Origin: Zygaena filipendulae
Lineage: Eukaryota > Arthropoda > Insecta > Lepidoptera > Zygaenidae
Length of the DNA stretch: 64,000 nt
NCBI GenBank assembly: GCA_907165275.2
Contig: OU015666.1
Span: 216,001 to 280,000, forward strand
Reading direction: 5' to 3'
Position 1 is the first letter of the stretch. Every line of letters begins with the position of its first letter. Made by a program: the position numbers and the translations under genes. Positions 45,101 through 59,000 of this stretch are shown here, piece after piece. Below the pieces are notes generated by a model. The model was not told where the DNA came from. It was given only the letters and a program-made list of their open reading frames with translations, and made no database searches.

Positions 45101-48100
45101 CGCAGCCGAAGGTGAGGGTTGACAGTCGGAACCCCGTTCCTTGTGGCATTTTGACAGTTGGGAAAGAGAACGCACGAGTTCGGAAAAGGTAAAGAAAAAG
45201 CTCGTGTATGTAATAGCACACATCCCGAACGCTATACGTCCCTGCAATACGTCACTTTTTGAGCACAGTTGCTCAAGTGTTAAAAATTTCATGATGATCG
45301 GTTGAGTAGTGTTTAGGTCACATTCGCATTTATAATTTGAGGTTAAGTGTTTTTTTTTATCTAAACCTGTTGGTGTGTTGTGCAGTTGTCATCGTCGGCG
45401 AGCGCGGCGCGGTGGGCGCACGTGAAGCTGGCGCTGCTGCTGGGCGGCATCCTGGCGGGGGCGGGCACGCTGCTGGCGCTGGCCGCCGCGTACGGCCTGC
45501 CCGCCGGCCGGGACACCTTCGCCTTCATGGCCGCCGAGGTAGCGACGCCACACTAACACCGCAACACCACACAACAACACGACATCACAACACGACACAA
45601 CAAGACACCACACTCCGCAACACGACACAAGAAGACACTACACTCTGCAACACGACACCGCAACACGAGATTACAACACGACACCGCAACACCACACAAT
45701 AACACAACACCACAACACGCCACAAGAAGACACCACAACACGACACCGCAACACGCCTCAACATTACACTGCAACGCAATACATTTGCCTTGATGACCGC
45801 CCACGTAATGTCCCTGGGGTGGAGCGTCCAGTACACTACACGCAGAACGTTTAAATACCATGAGGTGACAGCGAGGCGTATATTGACGTCGATAAACCAA
45901 TACCAACAACACGTTGAACATAAAATAATGTTGACGCAAAATGGCGCTATAATTTTAAAACACGATTAAAAATCTCTCCAGTGTGGGTTTTTTTTTAATT
46001 CTTTGACACACTATCACTTATCTATGTCCATACGTGCGCATGTGCCTAGTGCGTGCTGGTGCTGGTGGCGGCGCTGCACGTGGCGGCGCGCTACGTGCTG
46101 CAGGCGCGCGGCGCCGACGCCGCCGGGCCCGCCGCCTACTACACGCACCTGGTGTTCGACGTGAGTGCCCACCGCAGTGAATAGGTGTCTGATTGGCGGA
46201 CGTGGAACATCGTAGTCCATATCTTCGCTTACCATCAGGCGAGATTATGGACAAATGTCTGACCGATCGGTAAAAAAGTCTGACCGATCGGTAAAAAAAA
46301 AATCGTTCCAAACCACCACCTCTACCTTCTCAACCGAAAACCCCTTAGGTACCCCGTTCCTTGTGATTCGAAACTCGGTGGAACGAAAAACGACAGAATA
46401 TTATTCTACAAATAGCTGTGTCCCGCGGTCCAAAGTAGCCTAAGTTACTCCTTATAACATCAGCTGTCTGCCAGTGAAAGTCCCGTTAAAATCGGTTCAA
46501 CCGTTTCAGAGATTAACCGGAACAAACAAACAGACAGAAGAAAAAAGTTTTTTTATGTAAATAAGGTACCTTGTACTTTTACCTTATACTTGTAGTTTAT
46601 ACTTTCATATTATACATTCAGTGAAAAGCTTTAATTTGGAATTACAAACACACACTCCAATTCCATTTATAATTGTATAGACTAGAGATGTATATCTATA
46701 CAATGTTTCCTATTATCTTGGTTTCCTAAAGGTTTCACTTCCACTGCGACCATCACGTCCACACTCGCCGCGACGTAGCGGCGGGGCACGGGGAGGTACG
46801 AAATAAGCGGGGCGGGGGCGGAGAGTGTCGCTTTTCAATTTTGACTTGGATAGATTGCACGAAGAGTTCGCTTCCTTTGAATGAAAAATCAATCACATTT
46901 ACGTAATATATGTGTAATAGTGTTGTGTTGCGGTGTCGCAGTCGGTGTCGCTGGTGACGGAGCTGCTGCACGTGGTGCACATGGTGATGTGGTGCAGCAT
47001 GCTGGTGTCCATGGCGTCGCTGGTGCTGCTCATGCAGCTGCGCCACCTGCTGCACGAGCTGCAGGCGCGCCTGCGCCGGCACTCGCTCTACACCAAGCTC
47101 ACCGCGCACATGAGCCGCAAGTGAGTGCACATCACACATCGCACCCTACACCCTCATCCCCGCCACACGTCCCACAAGAATGCACACAGCCCACAATAAT
47201 GCACACAGCCCACAAGAATGCATACAGCCCACAAGAATGCACACACCTCACAATAATGCACACTTTTCCAAAGAGTGCATACATTCCACAAGATAGCACA
47301 CAGCCCACAAGAATGCACACAGCCCACAAGAATGCACACACCTCACAATAATGCACACTTTTCCAAAGAGTGCATACATTCCACAAGATAGCACACAGCC
47401 CACAAGAATGCACACAGCCCACAAGAATGCACACACCTCACAATAATGCACACTTTTCCAAAGAGTGCATACATTCCACAAGATAGCACACAGCCCACAA
47501 GAATGCACACAGCCCACAAGAATCCACACAGCCCACAAGAATGCACACAGCACACAAGAATGCACACAGCCCACAATAATGCATACACCCCACAATAGTG
47601 TACAATAGTGTAGTGTACAGGTGCCACTTCTACAATCATACATTATTTATTAGATGTGCCCTGCGTTTTCACCTATGATAATTTCGGAGTTCTTTCGGGA
47701 ATTCCGGGATAAAGAGGATGCTATGTCCCTTTTTGTACCGCTGACAACGTGTATGCACATGACGATCGGTTGAGTAGTTAAAGCATGAAAGCGTACCAAA
47801 TTCACATCCGCATTAGTAATATTACTCGATCATCAACAAATGAACATTCTACAATAACACATCTGGGCCGTGAGTAGAAGGTCTCATACTCGCTGCGCTG
47901 GAATGTTGTACGAAGAGGCCCGGCGGTCGAGGTAGCATATTGTGAGACGGAATATTTTAAGAACGTTGTTATTGACCGACACGACCTGTGCGAGATAATA
48001 CAATAATAAAATTATAATTGCTCTCCTATCTATCGCTAAATAAACAATACACACTGTTGTTTGTGAGTTATTTTTGTTATTTTCGAGTTCGCAGCGGTTT

Positions 48101-49976
48101 GAGAAACGTCGTAGGTCATAAAAATATGATACCGTCCGTCGTCATCGCAGTGCGCAGCAGCAGATCGCTGATAAACGATATGTTACGTAGCTTAGCTGTT
48201 TTTTTGCTTGCGCAATATTTTCCTATTAATTGGTAATACGTAATTTTGCTTTAAGGCCCGTATACACAATTAATTAATTAATTAATTTGAGTCTAAATGT
48301 GAAGACCTATAATTAGTCATTTGTTTTATATAGAATCTATACATAGAAATTTAAGTGTGCTGCTGGTCTTCCTAGTAAATAAATAAATAAATAAACTAAA
48401 AAAATATAATTTTTTGTAGTAATATCGAAAACTAATGGACTGATATACACATAATTATGTTATGCTAATTTTTTAAACAATTCACGCGGGATTTTAAGTT
48501 TGGGTGGGGAACACAGGGACGCATTTGATGGCAAAAGCGCTCTAGGCCAGAGTTAATACACCTTTTTCAACTACAACTTTTAAATCAAAATCAACAATTT
48601 ATCCACAAGAACCACCGGAGTTATTTTTCCACAGTATAAAAGTGGGATAAAAATCAATCGAAATTCGGTCTCACAGTCGTCCTTTTGCTAACCTCTTTAA
48701 ATCCTCACGGGTCTTGACTTAAATATCTGCTACTGGAGGAACAACAGAAAAATATGAAGCTAAGCTAAGCTGAAGTAAAACCTCATTGACTATCGCCGTC
48801 TGGTCCTAAGTATTTAAGGTGACTATGGTAAATGTGTGTATGTTTGTATGTGCAGCTACCCCATGGCGAGCCCGGAGGAGGTGGAGAAGAATCAGGACAA
48901 CTGCGCCATCTGCTGGGAGCCCATGACTGAGGCGAGGAAGCTGCCGTGCTCGCATCTCTTCCACAAGTAAATTGGTTTACATTATTTTGTTAGAGGTCCA
49001 CTAAACTGGATGCGACTAGAGATGGGTTTTGGTCCGGCGTTAATGGACGTCTATCGGGCATTTACTCAAAACGTCCGTAAATAACGGACCAAAACCCATA
49101 TCTAGATGCGACACAAATCATATCCAGTTTAAGGACCTTTAGATTTTTTTTACATACATACATATATTTTATTGATAGAATGCTATTGCGCACCCACGAT
49201 GCTTCATACAAACGAACAGATTTACCAATTCAGTAGTATATTTCTTCTTCTAAAGTTTTTTACATCGAAATGCATTGGTGAGATGCATTTCGATGCTTTA
49301 CCGGAACTTTTGGCAGCAAATCTTCGCAGTTGAACCTTAATAGGACGCTCTGTGGGGCGCGGCGAATCAATTTCGAATGTTATTTTTTTTTGTAAAGTTT
49401 ACCTCTATCGGGATAGGCGAAGGAAACTTAGTCTATACAACCAAATCAGATGTTTTTTTCTTCTTCTGAAGTTACATATTTGCATCGAAATGCGCTGGTG
49501 AAATGCATTTCGATGCTTTACCGGAATTTCAGGCAGCAAATCTTTACAGTTGAATCTTAATAGGATGCTCTGTGGGAAGTTGTATAGTAAAACGATAACC
49601 TCCCGACGAACGCTCCATTCTGTCTTATTTCACTGTTTACACACACTTTTCATCACTAATGGATCATTATTTTGTAAAATCCACTACATTTACACAATAA
49701 ACTAATTTTCGAAATAGAGAAATAAAACTGACGTTCATTGACAATAATGTTTGTTTATTATTTGTTTTAGTTTATATTGGGTTTTTTATGCTTGGAATAA
49801 AAAGATTTATTATTATTATTATTATTTCTGCTCAAATCATCGCGGAGGAGTCCTTTCGAATGTGATTAGGTTATTTATTTCTAATGTATTTTTTTGTCAG
49901 CTCGTGCCTGTGCCGCTGGATGCAGCACGACGCGTCGTGCCCCACGTGCCGGCGCGCGCTGCACGTGGCGGCGGAG

Positions 49977-50008
<32 letters not shown>

Positions 50009-53000
50009 GGGAGCGGGAGCGGGGGCGGGCGCGCGGCGCGACGATGACGTCATCCCGCCGCCGCGCGTGCAGCCCAACAGGCTGTTCCGATTCGACGGTG
50101 AGTGTGACAAATTAAATAGAGAAAATTATATTAATAATTGCTGTTTAGTGTTCACTGTATAGAAGAAGAGAATTTTGAGTGGTGGAAAACTTAGGAATGT
50201 ATTTGATAACGGTGACATTTTGTGAGCAAGACATGATCCTCACAACAAAATGTAGAGAGCTAACTTCACGTAACAGTTATCGCATTGCTTTTTTTCCATA
50301 TTTCCTAACAGTATTATCTAAGCTATTTTATTTACAAACACCATGTATTATGTCTTTGGTTTTATTATAAAGTATCGGCATTGGCACATTTATTAGCTCG
50401 TGGGCCGCAGCGGCGCGACAGAAATGCCATAGAAATGCCGTCGCAAATATACTTTTTGGTCACAAACAGACGAAATTGGAACGCTTTGACATTTTTGACT
50501 GAACTGACAGTTGACATTGGCAGACTTGCCAAACATGTCTTTGTCAAATTTAGGTGCGATAAACCGCAATAGATGTCGTAGAAGAAATTGTGTGTAGGTT
50601 TGTCGCTGGGAAATGCGTTAGGTGGTAGTTCCGCAAGCGGGCCCGAGCTGGCCGCGGTGTGCGGGCGAGCTGCGTGCTGCGTGCTGTGTGCTCTGTAGTG
50701 AGAGTGACTAGTGTGTAGCGAGTAGGGCTGGCGCGGGCGGCGCTGCTGCTGCTGGCGCTGGGGCTGGGGCTCGCGGTGCTGGCGGTGCTGGGGCGCCGCG
50801 GGGCGCTCGCCGCCGCACCCGCAGGTCACGGACACTCCGCGCGACACTGTATTGTAGCGGCCGTGCTCGAGTGGAGATTGAGATTGCCTCGCAAATACAC
50901 ACCACTGATATGTTATATAGCCTATAGATGTATTAGTTGTAATGCATCGCCGATCCTTCTTCAAGGGAAGCAACATTTCAGCTCAGGCTCAACTGTACAA
51001 TAAGCACCCGCGATTTAGAGCTTCATATTTTTTATGTGTGTGGGACTTTGCTTAATATAACTTCACATAAAATCCCTAATTACGGAAACTCATCGTTTTC
51101 GAGAAAAAAAATACTAAAGTTTCACAATTTCATACAAAACTCCGCGATGTGTCAACCATTTGCCATTGACTTTGTAAGAATTGTTTCGTTTTACATTCGG
51201 ATAAAGTGATTATATTATTTATTATCTTTGATTATTATAATTTGCTAATGAAAATGAAAATTTGTTAAACTTGAGTTGGTTAGGTTAGGTTTGCACTGTT
51301 GACGAAGTCGCGCGAGCCGAGCGAGCGCAGCGAGCGTGCCGCGGTAGCGGCTGGTGAAGCGCCATAGTCAAAATATTATCGTAAATTGAGTAAGGTTTTT
51401 ATTATTTTTTTTTTCTCGAAAATTATGAATTTCCGTAATTTGCGGATTTGAGAAATACACTATAAACACACTATTCTATCCAAAAAAAAATTGTAACTAT
51501 TAAAAATCGAGGGTGCTTAATGTACAGTCCTTCCTCAGCTCATGTTGTAATTTAGTAGTAGTAGAAATAAGGTTTAAGTAATAGATTTTTGGGTATCATA
51601 TCAGGGTGATATAATTGCGTAATTATACATAGTTTTCAAATCTTTCTCCTTGCATATATTAAAAATATCCACTGTTACAAATTATTGTCCCTTAAAGTAG
51701 TAAATCAATGCTTAAAGCACTATAAAACACAATAAATTCCACTTTTATTTATTTATTTATTTATTTTTAGGAAAACCAACAGCTTTCCAGATAAAAACAC
51801 TTTGTACAAAGAAGGATATAGGGTACTTTTTATCCCGGAAGTCCTGTGGAAACTCTGAACTCTGAACCCGTGTCTATGTATTTTTGTTTGTCCTTTCGCT
51901 TAATTGGTTGTCTGGAAGAGATCGCAACTATGCGATAAGACCGCCATTTGCTTTCTCCTTTTCTTTAAGTACTGTATCATTGTTATTTTATGTGCAATAA
52001 AGGATTAAATAAGTAAATTAAATAAATTACCGTGAGTGAAACCGCAGGGCACAGCTAGTATATTATAAGTATTGAAGCGGTAAAGAAGTTGTAAAGATAT
52101 GTACATATTATGGAAATGTAAGTTAATACTAATATGTGAAAGTGTGGATGTTTGGATGTTTAGATGTTTGTTACTAGATCACGCAAAAACGACTGAACGG
52201 AGTTGGATGAAATTTGACATTAGTATAAAATAATAATTAATGTACAAATATGTGTGTGTCAGTTGTGTGTACGTACTAAGTTGTCAGTGTGTGGTTCGCA
52301 GGTGTATTTTTTGACGAATGTGTAACACAATATAAAAAGAAAGGATAGATACTAAATAAAGGACTAAGGAAAAGTCTGACACACAAGCATAATGTGTCAA
52401 TAATAATATTATTATTATAGTCGTTCTATTTCACAAAGTCCGTTTGGCTATGATTGTGTTGAGATGTGCACACGCACATTGTTTTAGTGTGCGTAACTCT
52501 GGGAGAGCTCAGTTTCTATTGCAATGATGTTCACACAAATGCGCTCATCGGTACACGTCACTACTACAGCCAGGGCCGAGCGGACTTCGTGAAATAAATA
52601 GAACAACTGTACCTATTAAGTTGAGTGCTAAGCTAAACATGTCCGAGACGCTCGATGACCGCCGCCCCGGTTGTACCCCAGGCTCGCGCTACGTGTCGTG
52701 GCTGCCCAGCTTCTCGGTGGAGGTGACGCGCGTGCGCGCCGCGCCGCTCGCCGCGCACCAGCTCGACGCGCTCGCCCGCCAGGTGAGTGCCGCCTGCCGC
52801 CTGCCGCCACCGGCTACACTCAGACTGCTAACACTATAACTAACGGATTTTCGGCATGCTACGAAACCTGAGTGCCGGATATCCGGCTCTGATCCTAGCG
52901 AACAGACGTACCTATTGAATTGAAATTGGAAATGAAAAACTTTACTTGACACAACACAAAGATTTACAGCATACCTATACAACAACTAAACATATTATAA

Positions 53001-56000
53001 CAAGTATTGAGGGTTCGCCTCTCAACTTTGGCTTATCGTTAGCCTGTCTTGAGGCAGTTTCCGGAGGTACTAGACTTATTTCACTTGGGAGTTTGTTTAA
53101 ACGAGTCCGCAGTTAGACTCGCACTTGGCCAATTTTCGGGTGACCGTGGCCGTTACCTTTTGGGGGGGGGGGGGGGGGGGGATCCGCGCCTGCACGCCTC
53201 TTTATTTAAAAAGCCGAGTCAATATGTGAATTTTCAATGTATTATGAAACTAACTCTGAGATTTAGACTGTGTTTCGTAACTAAACACTGCGTATGATCT
53301 CGTAGTTTCGGTGGAAAATAAGTAGAGATGCCGTGTGATATGTTTCCGAACGACATTTTTGATGCTCGGTAATACGGGTGGCACGGAATACTCCGAGTCC
53401 TCATCGCACTATTTCACCGGGCGGTTTAGTGGCACACCAGTGTGTACTGCTGCATATTTCCGAACGGCTCACTCGATGGCACACGCGAGAATTTCGGAAC
53501 GGCTTGTGCGGTCCGTGTGCACACGAGTGGTGTTTCGGAACGCAGCCTCCACGTGTATTGTGTACGCGTTAGGTGCAGGCGATGTTCCCGCAGTACCCGC
53601 TGCGGCTGATCGCGGCGGACCTGGCGGCGAGCGGCTCGCCCGACCTCACCGTCGACAACATCCTGGCGGGCCGCCTGCCCGCGCCCGGTGAGACACCACA
53701 CTCTATATTAGGCATGTTTTTTTTTTTTTTGTAAAGTTTACCCCTTTTGGGGGAGGCAAAGGAAACTTAGTCCATACATCAATTCACATGTTTCATTTCT
53801 TGCTTACATATCGAAATGCATTGGTATGATGTATTTCGATGCTTTGCCGGAGTAAGACTACAGGGCATAGGAATTCTTTGCAGTTGAACCAATAGGACCC
53901 TCTGTGGGTAGTTGTATAGTAAATCGACAACCTCCCAACGAACGCCCCATTTCATCTTATCTTATTTCACTGTTTCCGCCAGAGAGAAGGTAATCACTAC
54001 GTGGTTTCCGCACACTGTTCATCACTTTTGGAACACTATTAGGCAAAAATTGTATTGTAAAACAAAGAAATAAAACTGACGTCTATTTCTGCTAAAATCC
54101 CGCCAAAAGTCCTATCATATCAATGTTTTATAGACCTTCGCATATAATGCATTTAGCCTGTTTCAAGTAAAATTAATTATATTATAAATGTTTAATATTA
54201 ACGTTTAACACCGTTGTACGGGTTGAAATCGCAAGCCATGGTAATACAGATTGCAAGAACTTTCTCGGATCTCTTAGAGGACACTGAAGAAATCAACTCA
54301 AAATGTCATATACTTAGGTATCTTTTTGAGCACATAAAAAACCGTCTGTGAAAATTATTGTGCAATACAGCACCATAAACACTGATAGATAGCCTGTATG
54401 CAGTTATTCACTGTTATTTTTATTATGTTTTGATAGTTTTAAATATTTATCTAATCTTTTATTGTTTTGAAAGTTATTCATTAATATTACATCATATTAT
54501 TAAGGTGCGGGTGTTAGGGCTAGTTTTCATACAAATTGCCTACCGAGTTTTCTTGCACTACGGCTATTTTTATTTATTAGACTTTATTTAATAAAATACT
54601 TCTACTTGTTTCGATGCCGCATAAGTCTCAAATCTTTGCAGATAGTGAACAAATAACATAATTATAAGCATTTCAAAAATATTAAATTTTGGTCGAATCT
54701 CTTACTTGTGTGAGAGCGTATACAGTATATGTGTACGAAAATGGCGGCCCGGTCTATAAACAGCTGTGGTTTGGCTGTAGACTGACAAGTCCCCCGAATG
54801 CAGTAGTTTGTAGTGAGTTCCAAAAGGATCGAAAGGTGTCGCGGCGTTGAGCCGTGAGTTTTGACAATTTTACCTACCGGGATAATTTAGAATTGAATTT
54901 GGAATATACATATTACTGATATAGTTGGTAGGTATTTAGTAGCCGAAGCGAAGGCATAACTACATTTTGTTTTGAGTCCCGTACAAGTAGGTATACCTTA
55001 TAAGCTACAGGTAGCCCGTACAAGTATTTTATATTTTTGTGTTGCATACATTCTTGCTATCTCTTTCTTGTTTTCTCGATGCGTAAAAGAGAGAGACCAT
55101 ATTTTCGAATGGTTGTATCTCACCACGGCCCAGGGTAATTTAACTTTTATCTTCGATGCAATCAGCAATGACACGCAGCCATATAATGTTGGTACAACTT
55201 CATATTTTTATTGTGTCTATGTGACCACGTGATCAAATTTTTAATATCTTCAAAAAAAAATTTTTTTTTGTAAAGCTCATACCCTCGAAACTAGTATGAG
55301 ACAACCCCATCATGTTGCTGTACTTCATGTTTTCGTGGTATCTATGTGTTCACGTGACAAAATTTTTGAACACTTATAACTCCGAAACTATAGGACGCAG
55401 TCATATCACGTTGGTACTCAAACTTCATGTTTTGTGATATCTATGTGATCACATGGTCAAATTTTCGACAGCTCATATCTCCGAAACTGCAAGTTACAGA
55501 CTCATCGTGTTGGTAGGTCAAACTTCATCTTTTCGTGATATCTATGTGATCACGTGAAGTAATTTTCAAAAGCTTATAATATTTTTTACTATTACCTATG
55601 CATATACCTACTTTGTATTTGTTAATTTATAGGCACTAATGATAAAACTGAAGAGTTTGTTTGCTTGTATGGTTGAACGTACTAATCTCAGGAACTACTA
55701 GATCGAATTGAAAAATTATTTCCGTGTTAGATAGTCATTTATTGAGGACGGCTATAGGCTATAACATCACGCTATGACCAATACGAGCGGAGCACGACAC
55801 GACACTCACGTGGTTTTTTCAGTAAGTTTTTTCTCCAATTTATTATTTCCTTGATTTTGTAATAAAAAAAAATAAAAATAAAAACTGACGCGAGCAAAAC
55901 CGCGGCAGGATCAACTGCCAGTAAAATATTTATATTTTACAAATAATACAATATTATAATAAATCTATCTTCCCAACGCACTGCTTTGACGAAACTAAAT

Positions 56001-59000
56001 AAAAGAAGATCAATATATTCAAATGACGCGCGACGGCTGAATGCATACAATTTTTTCGGCAGGAGGAACTATGCGATAATGGTCCAGTGGTTAGAACAAC
56101 TTCCGAAGAAGTCTCAATATTATATGACTAACTGTGCCCTGCGGTTTCACCCGCGTGAAAAGTTTTTGTGTAACAACTTTTTTTCCCGACTTTGAATGAA
56201 ACAAAGCCTACATTATGTAGCTACAGGCTAAGCTTAATCTACCTGTGAAAACCGCATGACAATCTGTTCAGTTGATTTGGAGATTATGGCGAACAAACAG
56301 ACAGACAGACAGAAAAGAATTTCAAAAACTTTTTTTGTGCTTGGTTACTCTTCTTTTATCACCCCTCTCCATTTTAGGTAAAAATATTCAATGTACAGAA
56401 TCGCGGATTCTACTCTTTTATTATAGTTTAGAAGTATAGATAATTTTTTTTATTATCTGTCATTTTTTATGCTTTTGTTTACGATTTCAAATCTAAACTG
56501 CTTTTTCATAATATACATTATGCACACTTCTAGATAAACTTATTATTAGAAATGCGAATATGAGTTTGTTTGTTTGTACCTATGTTACGGTTTATTACTC
56601 AACCGATTATCTAGAAATTTTGCATACACTTTATTAGTAGGGGCACAGAGAAGGACACGGTAGTTTTTATCCCGGAATTCCCGCAGAAACTCTGTAATTA
56701 GCGTGGGTGAAACCGCGCTAATTTCTAGGTATATTATGAAAAATAGCTAGTGTCATTATAAAAAAAGTAAAGAACCAGTTTTTTTAAATACTTCACTCAT
56801 AAGAAACTACAGTATCCTCCAGTATCAGTTGTTAATTTTATAAAAATGTTTCACGCGGGTGTAACCGCGGGACACAGCTAGTAGAATATAAAATACTTTA
56901 CAAACTCAACGTACCTACTGATGAAACTCAATAAAATATAAAATATTATTATCACGAGATGACAAAATTTAAATTTTGAAATGGAACAACGGCAGAATGC
57001 GTTTATGTTTTTTTTTTCGTGTAATAACGCCAAGCGGTACTATAGGTTGAGTGGCTAGACCAAAGAGTATATAACCACTATGCGTACTAACGTCTGGCTC
57101 TAATCCTTTTAGAATTACGATTCAAATCTCGGTTTATATAAGTACTAGCTGTTCCCCGCGGTTTCACCCGTGGCAATTTCGGAGATCCCGCAGGAATTCC
57201 GGGATACAAAGTACCCTATGTATATAGGGTACCTTCTCTGTACCCCTGACAACGTATATGCAAAATCTCATTAGATTTCACCGGTGTTAATTTTGGAGTT
57301 CCCGTGGGAATTCCAGCATATAAAGTACCCTATGTCCTTTTCTGTACCCCTGACAACGTGTATGCAAAATTTCGTGATGATCCGTTGAGCCATTGACGTA
57401 ACAGACAGACAGATAGACAGTGTTACTTTCGCATTTATAATATTATCAGTATTTAGTAGGGATTCTAATGTCAGTGTCTTTGTGGAATTATGTACTTTTT
57501 TTGTAAAGTTATCATACGAATCATTCAGGTTTTGAGTTGAACTGCGATTCTATTTAGTTTTGTATTTTCTATGATTGATTTTTTCTAAAATTAAAAACAT
57601 CCTAGTTGGATGACGTAAATCACATAGACTGTTGAAATATAAAGATGATGGTATTGTGGTCATAGTGTCGGAGATATTATAAGATTTCAATTTTTTTATC
57701 ACCAAGTAAATCCCGAAATCTTGAAATTTAGATTAGGACCTAGAGTTCTTTTTATACCCAAAATTATTTTCAGTCCCAATATTTACGCAAATAGGTACGT
57801 GTGTAACCTGCAGGTAAAGGTTGTATTGAAAATAAGTCCAATATTTTTATTTAGCTTTATCCATCTTTACATTTTCTAAGATTCTAGTTCTATATCCTTT
57901 AAATTTTCTTTTTTGGAATTAAAATAAAATTCCAAAAAAGAACGAAAAATAAATCGTTTGTAGATCTATAGATCTATTTATAAATAAGTATATATAAACA
58001 AATTTGAGAAAATTAGTTACAAAAAGTGGAATCGCAATCTTAGATTTGAACACGAGATTTTCACGATTCATTATTTACAAAAAGAGACGTATTACACCAC
58101 AGCGCCAACAAGACTCAAACATAATAAGTCAAATTCAGAATCAGATTCGGCTAATACTAATCGATTTGCATGTGTGTGTGACTACGTTTCGGGCGGTTAT
58201 TCCTAATTTTCTTGTAGTTAAAGGATAATAATGCGCGTAAGACCATATAAAAATTTTAAATGAAAGATGTATTAAACACTCATCCTGTCGCATTTATCAT
58301 CAAAATCTATCTTTTAGCTTGCGATTCTCTGTAAATTGAGAAAACACTTTTATGGCGCCGCACGCGGCCTCTATCGGCTGAGAGGCTGCATAATATGGTG
58401 GCGCGCCACCTTAAACTATTATAACAGGGTACTTGCATGAATTTTTTTCCAGTCTATTTTAAAGATATATGGCCTACTTAAACAAATCAAGAAAAAGAAA
58501 AAAAATATATGCATAAATTAATTAAATAGAGCGTTTCAAAGTTCCTACTTTCGACTTTACCGCTGAAACGCGGAATGACGTCACTAGTTCAAAATTACGC
58601 CTTATTAATCTGTGCTAGAAATGCCACTGTCATATTGACAGGGTCGTGTGACACTGACAGACAGATAACTTCAATATCCAAAAGCGAAATGAAGGTTTAA
58701 CTGTGTCGAGTTACTTCCAAAAGTTCCAATAAAGAATCGAAATGCATTTTAAAGTAAAAAACTTCAGAAAATGGAAAATATGCGTTGAATGTATGCACTT
58801 AGTTTCTTTTGCCTTCTCGAAAGAGGTAAATGTTTCCTAAAAAAATAAAAGTGACGTAATGTGTTAAGCGAGGCTATGATTGGTGTTTCGTTGCAACGTT
58901 CCGTTTCACAAAATTCAAAGTTGAATATTTTGGAAACTATTGAAATTTTTTTAGTAAATCTTTCACGATAACGCTTTTCTACGGCTCTATTTTTGAAATA

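Noticed and set aside
47163..47605. CRISPR-like regularly spaced repeats
   Set aside because: The units are directly adjacent minisatellite repeats in a eukaryotic intron, with no unique spacers or cas genes.
47132..47643. Open frames on the minus strand with repeated Cys/Leu/Val words
   Set aside because: They are translations of the 19/95-bp minisatellite. The frame stays open only because of the repeat composition, and the block is an AMFR intron.
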